A stretch of 37,361 bases of DNA from Candidatus Nomurabacteria bacterium (GTDB taxonomy: Bacteria > Patescibacteriota > Minisyncoccia > Phycocordibacterales > UBA5272): assembly GCA_029288775.1 (NCBI GenBank), contig JARIGQ010000009.1:1-37361 (forward strand), written 5' to 3'. This document shows, in pieces, positions 27,873 through 35,069 of this stretch; within the stretch, counting starts at the first letter, position 1; each line of letters opens with the position of its first letter. The translations under genes and the position numbers were made by a program. The notes beneath the pieces are model-generated. The model saw only the letters and a program-made list of their open reading frames with translations. It ran no database searches and was not told the DNA's origin.

Positions 27873-28649
27873 TTAGTGGCAGGAGGAAATAATAGTATAA
27901 AAGTCTTGCACATCTTGCGAAGCGCGCCCAATAAGAAGTCCGTCTACTCCCCCTTCTTCAAGAAAGCTCTTAGCGTTTTCGGGAAGAACGGACCCTCCAT
28001 AAAGAATATGTACTTTCTTGGCATAATCAATACCCCCAAGTGTGGCAAGAGCTCTTCGTAGGGCAATTACTACCTCAAAGCATTCTTGGGGCGTAGCCGG
28101 AGTCTTTGCTCCAATTGCCCAGACGGGTTCATAGGCAATTACAAGATATTCAAAGAGGTCGCGCTTTACTAAAGAAAGCGCGTGTTTTACGTCATCTTCT
28201 AATTCTTGAAGATATTTTCCTCCTTTATCTCGCTCGTGTTCTCCTAAACAAAGTACCGTCATAAGTTTTGCTTGCAGCGAAAGAGCTACTTTGTGCGCAC
28301 GAGCATCCGCTGTTTCGCCTGTTGCCCGCACTTCGCTGTGGCCGATTAAGGTGAAATCTGCACCTCCTGAGAGAAGTTGAGAAGGGATAGTTTGGCCAGT
28401 TGTTTGACCAAGACTTGTCCCGGAAACATTTTGTGAACCAATATATCCATTTTTGGTTGCTGCTTTTAGGTGCGGAATGAAAATATCCGGCGCTGCAAGA
28501 TAATACGCCCTTCGTGGAAGCTTGTACTTGCCGGTAGTTATTTTTCTATCCAGTCCTTTCACGAATTTAACTGCTTCTTCGCGCGTTGCTGGAGTAGTTT
28601 TCCAATTGCCAATAATCAAAGGCACGTGGCGGGATATAGGTTTTGCCAT
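27873..28649 (-). CDS. tpiA: Triosephosphate isomerase
   Basis: LIIGNWKTTP, TLIGHSEVR, VIAYEPVWAIGAKTPATPQE, ILYGGSV, GVDGLLIGRAS. Confidence 0.95.
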   Translation of the reverse strand: MAKPISRHVPLIIGNWKTTPATREEAVKFVKGLDRKITTGKYKLPRRAYYLAAPDIFIPHLKAATKNGYIGSQNVSGTSLGQTTGQTIPSQLLSGGADFTLIGHSEVRATGETADARAHKVALSLQAKLMTVLCLGEHERDKGGKYLQELEDDVKHALSLVKRDLFEYLVIAYEPVWAIGAKTPATPQECFEVVIALRRALATLGGIDYAKKVHILYGGSVLPENAKSFLEEGGVDGLLIGRASQDVQDFYTIISSCH

Positions 28650-28718
28650 GTGTAAAAGTGTAGCATGTATAAAAAGAAAAAAGCCGCCCCGAAAGGTCGA
28701 CTTTTGAAAAGCCTTGGC

Positions 28719-29300
28719 TTATGCAAGCACCGGGCTCCACCATTTCTGGTTGCCAGAGGTCCGCTTTTCGAAGAAAAGTGGTTCGCCGTACTCGACAAAT
28801 TTGTCGTGGACGTATTCATTGAGCGCAGGAAGCAGTTTTTTGGCGGACTGGTGAAGGTTTGGCCCCTCGAGAATGCTCATGTGAGGGATCCAGACGTGGT
28901 CCGTGGCATTTGTGATCGCCAACGGGAATACGAATTCAAGCGGCCACTCGAGCTTGTACTTTTCCACGAACTCCCGGTAGGTAGGATCTACGATCATTTC
29001 GAGATAGAGCGCCCCGATGTCGCTTTCCAGGGTGGGCGGTTCGAATACATTGAAGCCCTTCACTTCCACACGTCGCGGTGCTCCGCAAAACTTCCACATG
29101 TTTCGTGTGAGAAGTGCCACTAGGCGCCGTTCGGAAGGGGTACAGTAGAAAGGAGGAATGATGGTTGCGTGAGGTCCCATCTTCGGTCGTGTGCCGTGAA
29201 GTCCGCGGGCTTGGCACACCTTTTGCGCCAGTTCGTAGAGGTGGGCCCCGCCTGATCCGCCCGGGAAAGGAAAGGCAAATGTGAGAATGTGCTTGTCCAT
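28719..29300 (-). CDS. 2H phosphoesterase / 2'-5' RNA ligase-like protein
   Basis: HxT and HxS motifs HATIIPPF and HMSILEG; ATG at 29300 with a GGAG Shine-Dalgarno; GC-rich. Confidence 0.75.
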   Translation of the reverse strand: MDKHILTFAFPFPGGSGGAHLYELAQKVCQARGLHGTRPKMGPHATIIPPFYCTPSERRLVALLTRNMWKFCGAPRRVEVKGFNVFEPPTLESDIGALYLEMIVDPTYREFVEKYKLEWPLEFVFPLAITNATDHVWIPHMSILEGPNLHQSAKKLLPALNEYVHDKFVEYGEPLFFEKRTSGNQKWWSPVLA

Positions 29301-29353
29301 TGATTGCTCCAAAGGTTCGTATGTACTCTACTCCTTTTTGTGTTTGAGGAAAA

Positions 29354-29381
29354 CTTGCAAAATTCTTCATTTGTTGTATAC
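29354..29381 (+). promoter_or_regulatory. Sigma70-type promoter upstream of nusA
   Basis: TTGCAA - 16 nt - TATACT in cTTGCAAaattcttcatttgttgTATACTataag. Confidence 0.7.
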
Positions 29382-29405
29382 TATAAGAGTTAGATTTGGA
29401 TGTGT

Positions 29406-29423
29406 GTCGGCCTTGCGGCCGGC
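29406..29423 (+). promoter_or_regulatory. Terminator-like hairpin in the nusA 5' leader
   Basis: GTCGGCC-TTGC-GGCCGGC followed by CATTTTTGTT. Confidence 0.6.
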
Positions 29424-29471
29424 CATTTTTGTTAAAAAATTACAAAATAATATCGTTTTAGAAAAACATAT

Positions 29472-30782
29472 ATGTTGGACATTAAAGCATTGAAGGTTGC
29501 ACTCGAACAGCTCGAGAGCGAAAAGAAGATTTCTCATGAAAAAGTAGTAGACGCGGTTGAAAAGTCACTCGCGGCGGCGTATCAGAAAGAATACGGAAAG
29601 CGTGGCCAAATCGTACGCTGCAATATCAATTGGGATACAGGCGAAACGACATTTGAACAAGTAAAGATCGTAGTTGATGAATCAACAGTGCGTATGCCTG
29701 TTGAAGGAGAAGAAGAGGTTTTTGAAAAACCCGAAGAAGCTGAAGCTGAAGGCTTGCTTCCTCGTTACAATGAAGAACGCCACATTTTGCTTGGCACGGC
29801 AAAGCTTTTGAAGAAGAATGCTGAACTTGGTGAAGAGATTGTGTTCCCGCTTGATAATCAGGATGACTTCGGTCGTATTGCGGCTCAGACTGCAAAGCAA
29901 GTGATTGTACAAAAGCTTCGCGAAGCAGAACGTGAATCAATCGTTGGTGAATTTACCGACAAGGAAGGCACGATTGTTTCTGGTATTGTTCAGCGTGTGG
30001 AGCGAGGTACAGCGTTTGTGGACCTTGGACGCACAACCGCTATCTTGCCATTTGAAGAGCAGATTCCTTCAGAGCGTCTTCGTCCAGGAGAGCGTCTTCG
30101 AGCATATCTATTTTCGATCGAAGAAGGATTCCGCGGTCTTTCTATTCGCCTTTCGCGCACGCATCCAAAATTCCTCATCGAGCTCTTCAAGAATGAAAGC
30201 TCAGAAATAGCGCAAGGTGTGGTAGAAATTGTTGCTGTTGCTCGTGAACCGGGTTCGCGTTCTAAGATAGCCGTGAAGTCAAACGATGATCGCATTGATC
30301 CGATTGGTGCATGTGTTGGTCAGCGAGGTGTTCGTGTATCGGCAATCACTGATGAACTTTCAGGTGAAAAGATTGATGTGATCGAATGGTCAGGTGATGC
30401 GCGTCGCTTTATTGCAACGGCGCTTTCTCCAGCGAAAGCTGTATCAATTGAGCTTAACGAGGACGATAAGAAGGCTATCGTTACTGTTTCTCCAGAAGAG
30501 CAATCATTGGCAATTGGTAAAGGTGGACAGAACGTGCGCCTAGCTGCAAAGCTTACTGGTTGGAAAATTGACATTGTCTCGGGCGGAGAAATGGTAGCAG
30601 AAGCTGATGAAGCTGGCATGTTTACTGAAAATCAGGTAGTTGATGAAACACTTGAAGAAGAAGTCGAAGAAGTAATGGACTCATTGAACGTATCTGAAGA
30701 AGCAGCTGTTACGATAACTGAAGTTGAAGAGCCAACTTCCGTAAATCCGCCAGTGGATGAAATTGCAGAAGAAACCAAGTAA
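29472..30782 (+). CDS. nusA: Transcription termination/antitermination protein NusA
   Basis: 436-aa ORF; S1 region GTIVSGIVQRVERGTAFVDLGRTTAILPFEEQIP and KH regions DPIGACVGQRGVRVSAI, LAIGKGGQNVRLAAKLTGWKIDI; acidic tail. Confidence 0.96.
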   Translation: MLDIKALKVALEQLESEKKISHEKVVDAVEKSLAAAYQKEYGKRGQIVRCNINWDTGETTFEQVKIVVDESTVRMPVEGEEEVFEKPEEAEAEGLLPRYNEERHILLGTAKLLKKNAELGEEIVFPLDNQDDFGRIAAQTAKQVIVQKLREAERESIVGEFTDKEGTIVSGIVQRVERGTAFVDLGRTTAILPFEEQIPSERLRPGERLRAYLFSIEEGFRGLSIRLSRTHPKFLIELFKNESSEIAQGVVEIVAVAREPGSRSKIAVKSNDDRIDPIGACVGQRGVRVSAITDELSGEKIDVIEWSGDARRFIATALSPAKAVSIELNEDDKKAIVTVSPEEQSLAIGKGGQNVRLAAKLTGWKIDIVSGGEMVAEADEAGMFTENQVVDETLEEEVEEVMDSLNVSEEAAVTITEVEEPTSVNPPVDEIAEETK

Positions 30783-30809
30783 ACTTTAGTAATTAATTTC
30801 TTATACTCC

Positions 30810-31346
30810 ATGAGTTTAAATTTACTTCATGATCTAACCCCGGGTGATAATGTGCCAAATGAAATGACGGTGGTGGTGGAAATTCAAAAAGGTTCCAAGA
30901 ACAAGTACGAACTTGATAAGAAAACAGGCATGATCAAGCTTGATCGCGTCATGTTTACTGGTCAGGATTATCCATTTGATTATGGATTTGTTCCTCAGAC
31001 TCATTGGCACGATGGAGACCCGCTTGATGTGGTACTTCTCACTACGTATCCACTTGTCCCAGGGCTTTTGCTCGATGCTCGACCAGTAGGTGTGATGGAT
31101 ATGATTGATAATGGGGAAAGCGATGCGAAAATTATTGCAGTACCTGTAGAGGATCCGCGTTTTAAGGATGTACATGACCTTAGGGATGTAAATCCTCACA
31201 CTATTGAGGAAATCAAGCACTTCTTCGAAACGTACAAGCAAATACAAAAGAAAGTGGTTACTGTCCCTACTATTCGTGATGCAAGCGCAGCTAAAGAAGT
31301 GATTGCAGAAGCTCTCGAACTCTACAAGAAAGAATTCTCTAAGTAA
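30810..31346 (+). CDS. ppa: Inorganic pyrophosphatase
   Basis: 178-aa ORF; YELDKKTGMIKLDRVM, YPFDYGFVPQTHWHDGDPLDVVLLT. Confidence 0.96.
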   Translation: MSLNLLHDLTPGDNVPNEMTVVVEIQKGSKNKYELDKKTGMIKLDRVMFTGQDYPFDYGFVPQTHWHDGDPLDVVLLTTYPLVPGLLLDARPVGVMDMIDNGESDAKIIAVPVEDPRFKDVHDLRDVNPHTIEEIKHFFETYKQIQKKVVTVPTIRDASAAKEVIAEALELYKKEFSK

Positions 31347-31354
31347 GAACGTAT

Positions 31355-32413
31355 ATGAATATAAAAGTTACCCAGCTTCCTAAGTCGGAAGTAGAATTGA
31401 ATATCGTCGTTGATGTGCAGGAATTTGAAAGCTATCACGACCGCGGATTCAAGCGCGTGCAGGAAGTTGTCGAGGTGGACGGGTTCCGCAAAGGAAATGC
31501 ACCAGAAGATGTGATCGTTAAGAAGTATGGTGACATGATTATCCTTGAAGAGATGGCAAATCTTGCGCTTCGTGATGCCTACGTGAAAGCAATTGATGAA
31601 CATAAACTCTCTCCTATTACAGAACCAAAAGTTACTATCACCAAGCTTGCTAAGGGAAATCCACTTGAAATGACGATTACCGTTGCGCTTATGCCTGAAG
31701 TAAAGCTTCCTGCGTACAAGACTATCGCCAAAGACGCAGTGAAAGATGATGAGAAAATTGAAGTAACCGATAAGGATATCGAAGAAGTTATCGATGAGCT
31801 TCGCAAGGGTCGTGCTATGCAGCATGCACATGAGCATGAAGAGCATGATCATTCTGATCCAAATCATACGCATGATGTAAAGCCGGAAGAGTATCCAGCG
31901 CTTGATGATGCATTTGCACAATCGTTTGGTGATGGATTCAAAACGGTTGATGATTTGAAGTCAAAAGTAAGCGAGAATTTGAAGCTTGAAAAGGAACAGA
32001 AGGCTCGCGAGAAGCGTCGCACGGCAATCATGGAGAAGTTGATCGAAGAAACAAAAGTTGAACTTCCTGAAGCGCTTGTAGAAGGAGAATTGAATAACAT
32101 GCTTGCGCAAATGCGTGCCGACATCACACGGTTCGGTGGTACTTGGGAAGAGTACCTCACTCATACCAAGAAAACCGAAGATGATATCAAGGCTGATTGG
32201 CGAAAAGATGCTGAAAAGCGTGCGATAAGTCAGCTTGTGCTTCATAAGATTGCTGAAGCCGAAAAGCTTCAGGCAACCGATGAAGAGATCGAAGTTGAAC
32301 TTGTTCGCTTGCTTGCTCAAGTGCAGGATGCAGATGAGAATCGCGCTAAGGCGTATCTGTATCAGGCTTTAACCAATGAAAAGGTACTCAAATTCCTAGA
32401 GGAATCAAAGTAA
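31355..32413 (+). CDS. tig: Trigger factor lacking a recognisable PPIase domain
   Basis: 352-aa ORF; ribosome-docking VDGFRKGNAPEDVIVKKYG; N-terminal part runs into HAHEHEEHDHSDPNHTH, then the C-terminal domain (YPALDDAFAQSFGDGFKTVDDLKSKV). Confidence 0.93.
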   Translation: MNIKVTQLPKSEVELNIVVDVQEFESYHDRGFKRVQEVVEVDGFRKGNAPEDVIVKKYGDMIILEEMANLALRDAYVKAIDEHKLSPITEPKVTITKLAKGNPLEMTITVALMPEVKLPAYKTIAKDAVKDDEKIEVTDKDIEEVIDELRKGRAMQHAHEHEEHDHSDPNHTHDVKPEEYPALDDAFAQSFGDGFKTVDDLKSKVSENLKLEKEQKAREKRRTAIMEKLIEETKVELPEALVEGELNNMLAQMRADITRFGGTWEEYLTHTKKTEDDIKADWRKDAEKRAISQLVLHKIAEAEKLQATDEEIEVELVRLLAQVQDADENRAKAYLYQALTNEKVLKFLEESK

Positions 32414-32429
32414 ACAGAGGAAATACAAC

Positions 32430-32466
32430 AATTATAAAACCGCCCCGGAAGGGCGGTTTTATAATT
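32430..32466. terminator. Intrinsic terminator, 16-bp perfect stem
   Basis: AATTATAAAACCGCCC-CGGAA-GGGCGGTTTTATAATT. Confidence 0.9.
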
Positions 32467-32479
32467 AAACGAAATTGAA

Positions 32480-32860
32480 TTACTTCTTTGAAGTAAGCAC
32501 ATCACAGCGATTGCAACTGCAAGCGCCAGTAGTAGCCAAGATTCCGCCAATGATAGCGAGATTCTTTAGGGCCATGACCATGTTCATGCCGTTTGAAAAA
32601 TCGCTATGCACAAACACAATAGTAAGAAGAGTAAAGAGCACAAGAAGTCCGCCTGTAAAGCGTACTTTATAGCCCCAGGCATAGAGTAGCGCAACCGGTA
32701 CTTCTATAAGGATAACAAGTATAGCTACAAGCGTAGGCATCGGAAGGCTTGCTGGCATCATACCAACGGCTCCTTGGAAATTCATAAGCTTCTGCACTCC
32801 TGCTACCACGAAAAGCAGTGCAATGAGAACACGGGAAATCAGTGGTAAATGTAAATTCAT
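32480..32860 (-). CDS. DoxX family membrane protein
   Basis: MNLHLPLISRVLIALLFVVAGVQKLMNFQG; four TM segments. Confidence 0.8.
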   Translation of the reverse strand: MNLHLPLISRVLIALLFVVAGVQKLMNFQGAVGMMPASLPMPTLVAILVILIEVPVALLYAWGYKVRFTGGLLVLFTLLTIVFVHSDFSNGMNMVMALKNLAIIGGILATTGACSCNRCDVLTSKK

Positions 32861-32920
32861 ATGCGTTGTATGGTTATTCCCTGGTTGGGGATATACAAAG
32901 TATAGTAAAAATCTACCCAC

Positions 32921-33628
32921 TTAGCTCTGGATAGCAGAAAGGAGCGCAATAGCTGCGGTGTCAGCCCGAAGGACTGTATCGTTAAGTTTGTAGAAAAGAA
33001 AATGCTTATTCCTCATCCATTCCTCCTCTTCCTCGGTCCATCCACCTTCTGGTCCAACCCATAGAACATTCCCCTCTTTCATTTCGGGTTTGGTTGTAGT
33101 ACCGGATAAACTTCCAACTATATGGGTTCCATTTTTAGCTACCTCCCAAGCTTCTTCGAAGGAAGCAATTGGGTGAATCTTTGGAATGCTTCCTCGGCCG
33201 CACTGTTCGCTTGCTTCAATGGAAATTGCCCGCAGTCGCTCAAAATTAAGGTTTTTCTTCTCTGAACGCGCCGCAAGGAGCGGAATAATCTCCTGTATTC
33301 CTAGTTCTGTTGCCTGGCGGACAATCGTTTCAAAGGTATCTTTTTTGACAAGCGCCATAACTAAAGCAGTTTTGCCGGGAGGAAGAATAGTCGGCTGAGT
33401 GCTAAGTGGCGTAAGAGTAGCTCTTTCTTTGGAGAGAGTCGTAATGCGATAGAGGAAGTCGGTGCCTGGGCTTGTTTCAGAAAAAAGAAAGACTTCGTCT
33501 CCGCTTTTGAAGCGGAAGACGTGTGCCCACTGATGCAGTATTTCTTTTTCTTCACCAGAACCATGCACATTTTCTACGACAAGCTCTTCACCAAGGGGTT
33601 TGTTCACGTAGAAGCGATGTAATCGCAT
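32921..33628 (-). CDS. rsmE: 16S rRNA (uracil1498-N3)-methyltransferase
   Basis: MRLHRFYVNKPL, KKDTFETIVRQATELGIQEIIPL, SIEASEQCGRGSIPKI, LWVGPEGGWTEEEEEWM, LNDTVLRADTAAIALLSAI. Confidence 0.94.
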   Translation of the reverse strand: MRLHRFYVNKPLGEELVVENVHGSGEEKEILHQWAHVFRFKSGDEVFLFSETSPGTDFLYRITTLSKERATLTPLSTQPTILPPGKTALVMALVKKDTFETIVRQATELGIQEIIPLLAARSEKKNLNFERLRAISIEASEQCGRGSIPKIHPIASFEEAWEVAKNGTHIVGSLSGTTTKPEMKEGNVLWVGPEGGWTEEEEEWMRNKHFLFYKLNDTVLRADTAAIALLSAIQS

Positions 33629-33650
33629 TACTTGCACTCTACGAATTACA

Positions 33651-33757
33651 AAAAGACATTGCAAGGATTTTTAAAAGACCACTATTTTAAAAGACGTTTC
33701 GGAGCTCTATTAAGTAAAAGACAGTTATCCACAGGTAGGTGCTTGCATATAAAAGAC
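33651..33757 (+). repeat. Cluster of five AAAAGAC heptamers upstream of the ncRNA candidate
   Basis: AAAAGAC at 33651, 33673, 33689, 33716, 33751 (a sixth at 34052); copies 2 and 3 share 11 bp (TTTTAAAAGAC). Confidence 0.7.
33725..33733 (+). promoter_or_regulatory. Perfect consensus DnaA box
   Basis: TTATCCACA. Confidence 0.45.
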
Positions 33758-33770
33758 ACTGCGCTATTAT
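33743..33770 (+). promoter_or_regulatory. Sigma70-type promoter for ncRNA candidate
   Basis: TTGCAT - 16 nt - TATTAT. Confidence 0.65.
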
Positions 33771-33776
33771 TAAGGA

Positions 33777-34046
33777 CAGGGTAGATGACGTAGCGATTAC
33801 GCGCTCCCATGCGAAGTTGGGTACAACAAGTCGCATAGCTCTACCACGAAGGTTAGTTCTTTCTCATAGCAGCCCCTAATCATCACTCGATGAGCTGCAC
33901 AAAATAGCAAAAAGCAACCCTAAAAAGCTCAATTTTATTAGCTATCTGGTTTTTGAAACTCCATGTAGCCTAAAACATTCTCTCTAAATCCCCTGCCTTG
34001 TGTGCACGAACCCCCTTTCGCGCCTACAATGCAGGGGATTTTTTAT
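33777..34046 (+). ncRNA. Candidate structured non-coding RNA (~270 nt), family not recognised
   Basis: Promoter just upstream; GGTAGA(33780-33785)/TCTACC(33840-33845) closing stem over GCG-ATTA-CGC and ATGCGA-A-GTTG-GGTA-CAAC-AAG-TCGCAT hairpins; GCAGC...TCATC-ACTC-GATGA-GCTGC hairpin; ends in a GC-rich hairpin plus T-tract; no convincing ORF. Confidence 0.55.
33986..34046 (+). terminator. Long-loop intrinsic terminator of the ncRNA candidate
   Basis: AATCCCCTGC ... GCAGGGGATT then TTTTATTTTA; stem may extend via TTGT/ACAA. Confidence 0.7.
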
Positions 34047-34072
34047 TTTATAAAAGACAAACCAATGAAAAA

Positions 34073-34098
34073 GAGCGGTTGCGCACGCGCAACCGCTC
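34073..34098 (-). terminator. Intrinsic terminator of the 296-aa membrane protein gene
   Basis: GAGCGGTTGCGC-AC-GCGCAACCGCTC perfect 12-bp stem, followed on the minus strand by TTTTTC. Confidence 0.9.
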
Positions 34099-34109
34099 CT
34101 CAAGACCCC

Positions 34110-35000
34110 TTATTGGATGATCCGGCTCTCAGCTCTTCTGCTCCACTCCCTCAAGTGTTTGAGGAGATGGTACAGCGTGAGGAGGAAGAGTCCGAATGCC
34201 ATGATCCACCCGTAGAACTCCAGGGTTTCGTAGGTTACCCGGCCGAACTGGTCGGACCACCAGGCGGTTTTTGTGCCCCGCTTGAAGGCAACCATGAGCA
34301 TGAAGCCCACAATGAGTAGCGCTGTCCAGGAGTACAGCATGAAGGGTCCCGCAAAAAGCCACGCCAGACCCTCTCCCGCCTTTTGGATGGCTTTCCCTAC
34401 CCCTTCTCCAACGGCATCCCATTTTTCGGCAGCGCTGATGCTGCAGAAAATGGCGCCAGCGGTGAAGATAAGGACCAAGTCCCATCTGCCGGCAAACCCC
34501 GAGGGGATTGCAAGCACAAGACACAGGACAGCGAGTGTCCACCAAGCGTTCTCTTGGTAAAACTCCCACCCCTTCCTGGCGGCTACGCCTATGAAGACCG
34601 TTCCTGCGGCGCAGAAATACGCGCTATACGCCCAGATGGGGTGTCGCGGGTATTTGTAGGCCATTATGAGACAGCCTGCGCTCGCTCCCCCCAAGAGCAA
34701 GGCGACAAAAGCGGCAGGAGAGGATCTGATCCACTCCTCCGTCGCTTCTATCCCCCTGTCTAAGTGTGGTTGCGCACGAGACGCTCCTCTCTGGAGCATC
34801 TCCGGCACTTCTCCCCAGGGAATGATACCCAGGAGAAGAAAAATGCCGGCAACTACTACAAACCACCAGAATCCTTCCCAGGCAACTGCCTCGGCGATCT
34901 GGGTGTTGCCGAAGACGGCAAGAAATAGACAGACGATCTCGAAGATCGCCCCGGTGAGGAGGGTCCCGAAGAACCCCCACCTCATGAGGATTTTGAACAC
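34110..35000 (-). CDS. Multi-TM, Trp-rich membrane protein of unknown function
   Basis: 296-aa ORF, GTG start with GGAGG SD 6 nt upstream; many TM segments; GC-rich relative to neighbours. Confidence 0.8.
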   Translation of the reverse strand: MFKILMRWGFFGTLLTGAIFEIVCLFLAVFGNTQIAEAVAWEGFWWFVVVAGIFLLLGIIPWGEVPEMLQRGASRAQPHLDRGIEATEEWIRSSPAAFVALLLGGASAGCLIMAYKYPRHPIWAYSAYFCAAGTVFIGVAARKGWEFYQENAWWTLAVLCLVLAIPSGFAGRWDLVLIFTAGAIFCSISAAEKWDAVGEGVGKAIQKAGEGLAWLFAGPFMLYSWTALLIVGFMLMVAFKRGTKTAWWSDQFGRVTYETLEFYGWIMAFGLFLLTLYHLLKHLREWSRRAESRIIQ

Positions 35001-35041
35001 ACAACACCTCCAGAAAAAAAGTTAAAATTCAAAGAATCCCT

Positions 35042-35058
35042 GTAAGCAAAGCGCTTAC
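35042..35058 (-). promoter_or_regulatory. Hairpin at the 5' end of the 296-aa gene's predicted transcript
   Basis: GTAAGC-AAAGC-GCTTAC. Confidence 0.5.
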
Positions 35059-35069
35059 GGTACGTCTAT

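Noticed and set aside
33779-33846. tRNA-like shape (GGGTAGA ... TCTACC, ~67 nt)
   Set aside because: No T-loop (GTTCGANTC), no anticodon arm in the right place, no CCA; treated as part of the ncRNA candidate.
33777-34046. RNase P RNA, tmRNA, SRP RNA or 6S RNA
   Set aside because: Conserved signatures for RNase P, tmRNA and SRP not found on either strand; 6S-like long open hairpin not evident, although 6S cannot be firmly excluded without a covariance model.
33651-34060. Region as chromosomal oriC or plasmid origin
   Set aside because: Only one DnaA box, no dnaA/dnaN or rep gene nearby; kept only as a lower-interest observation.
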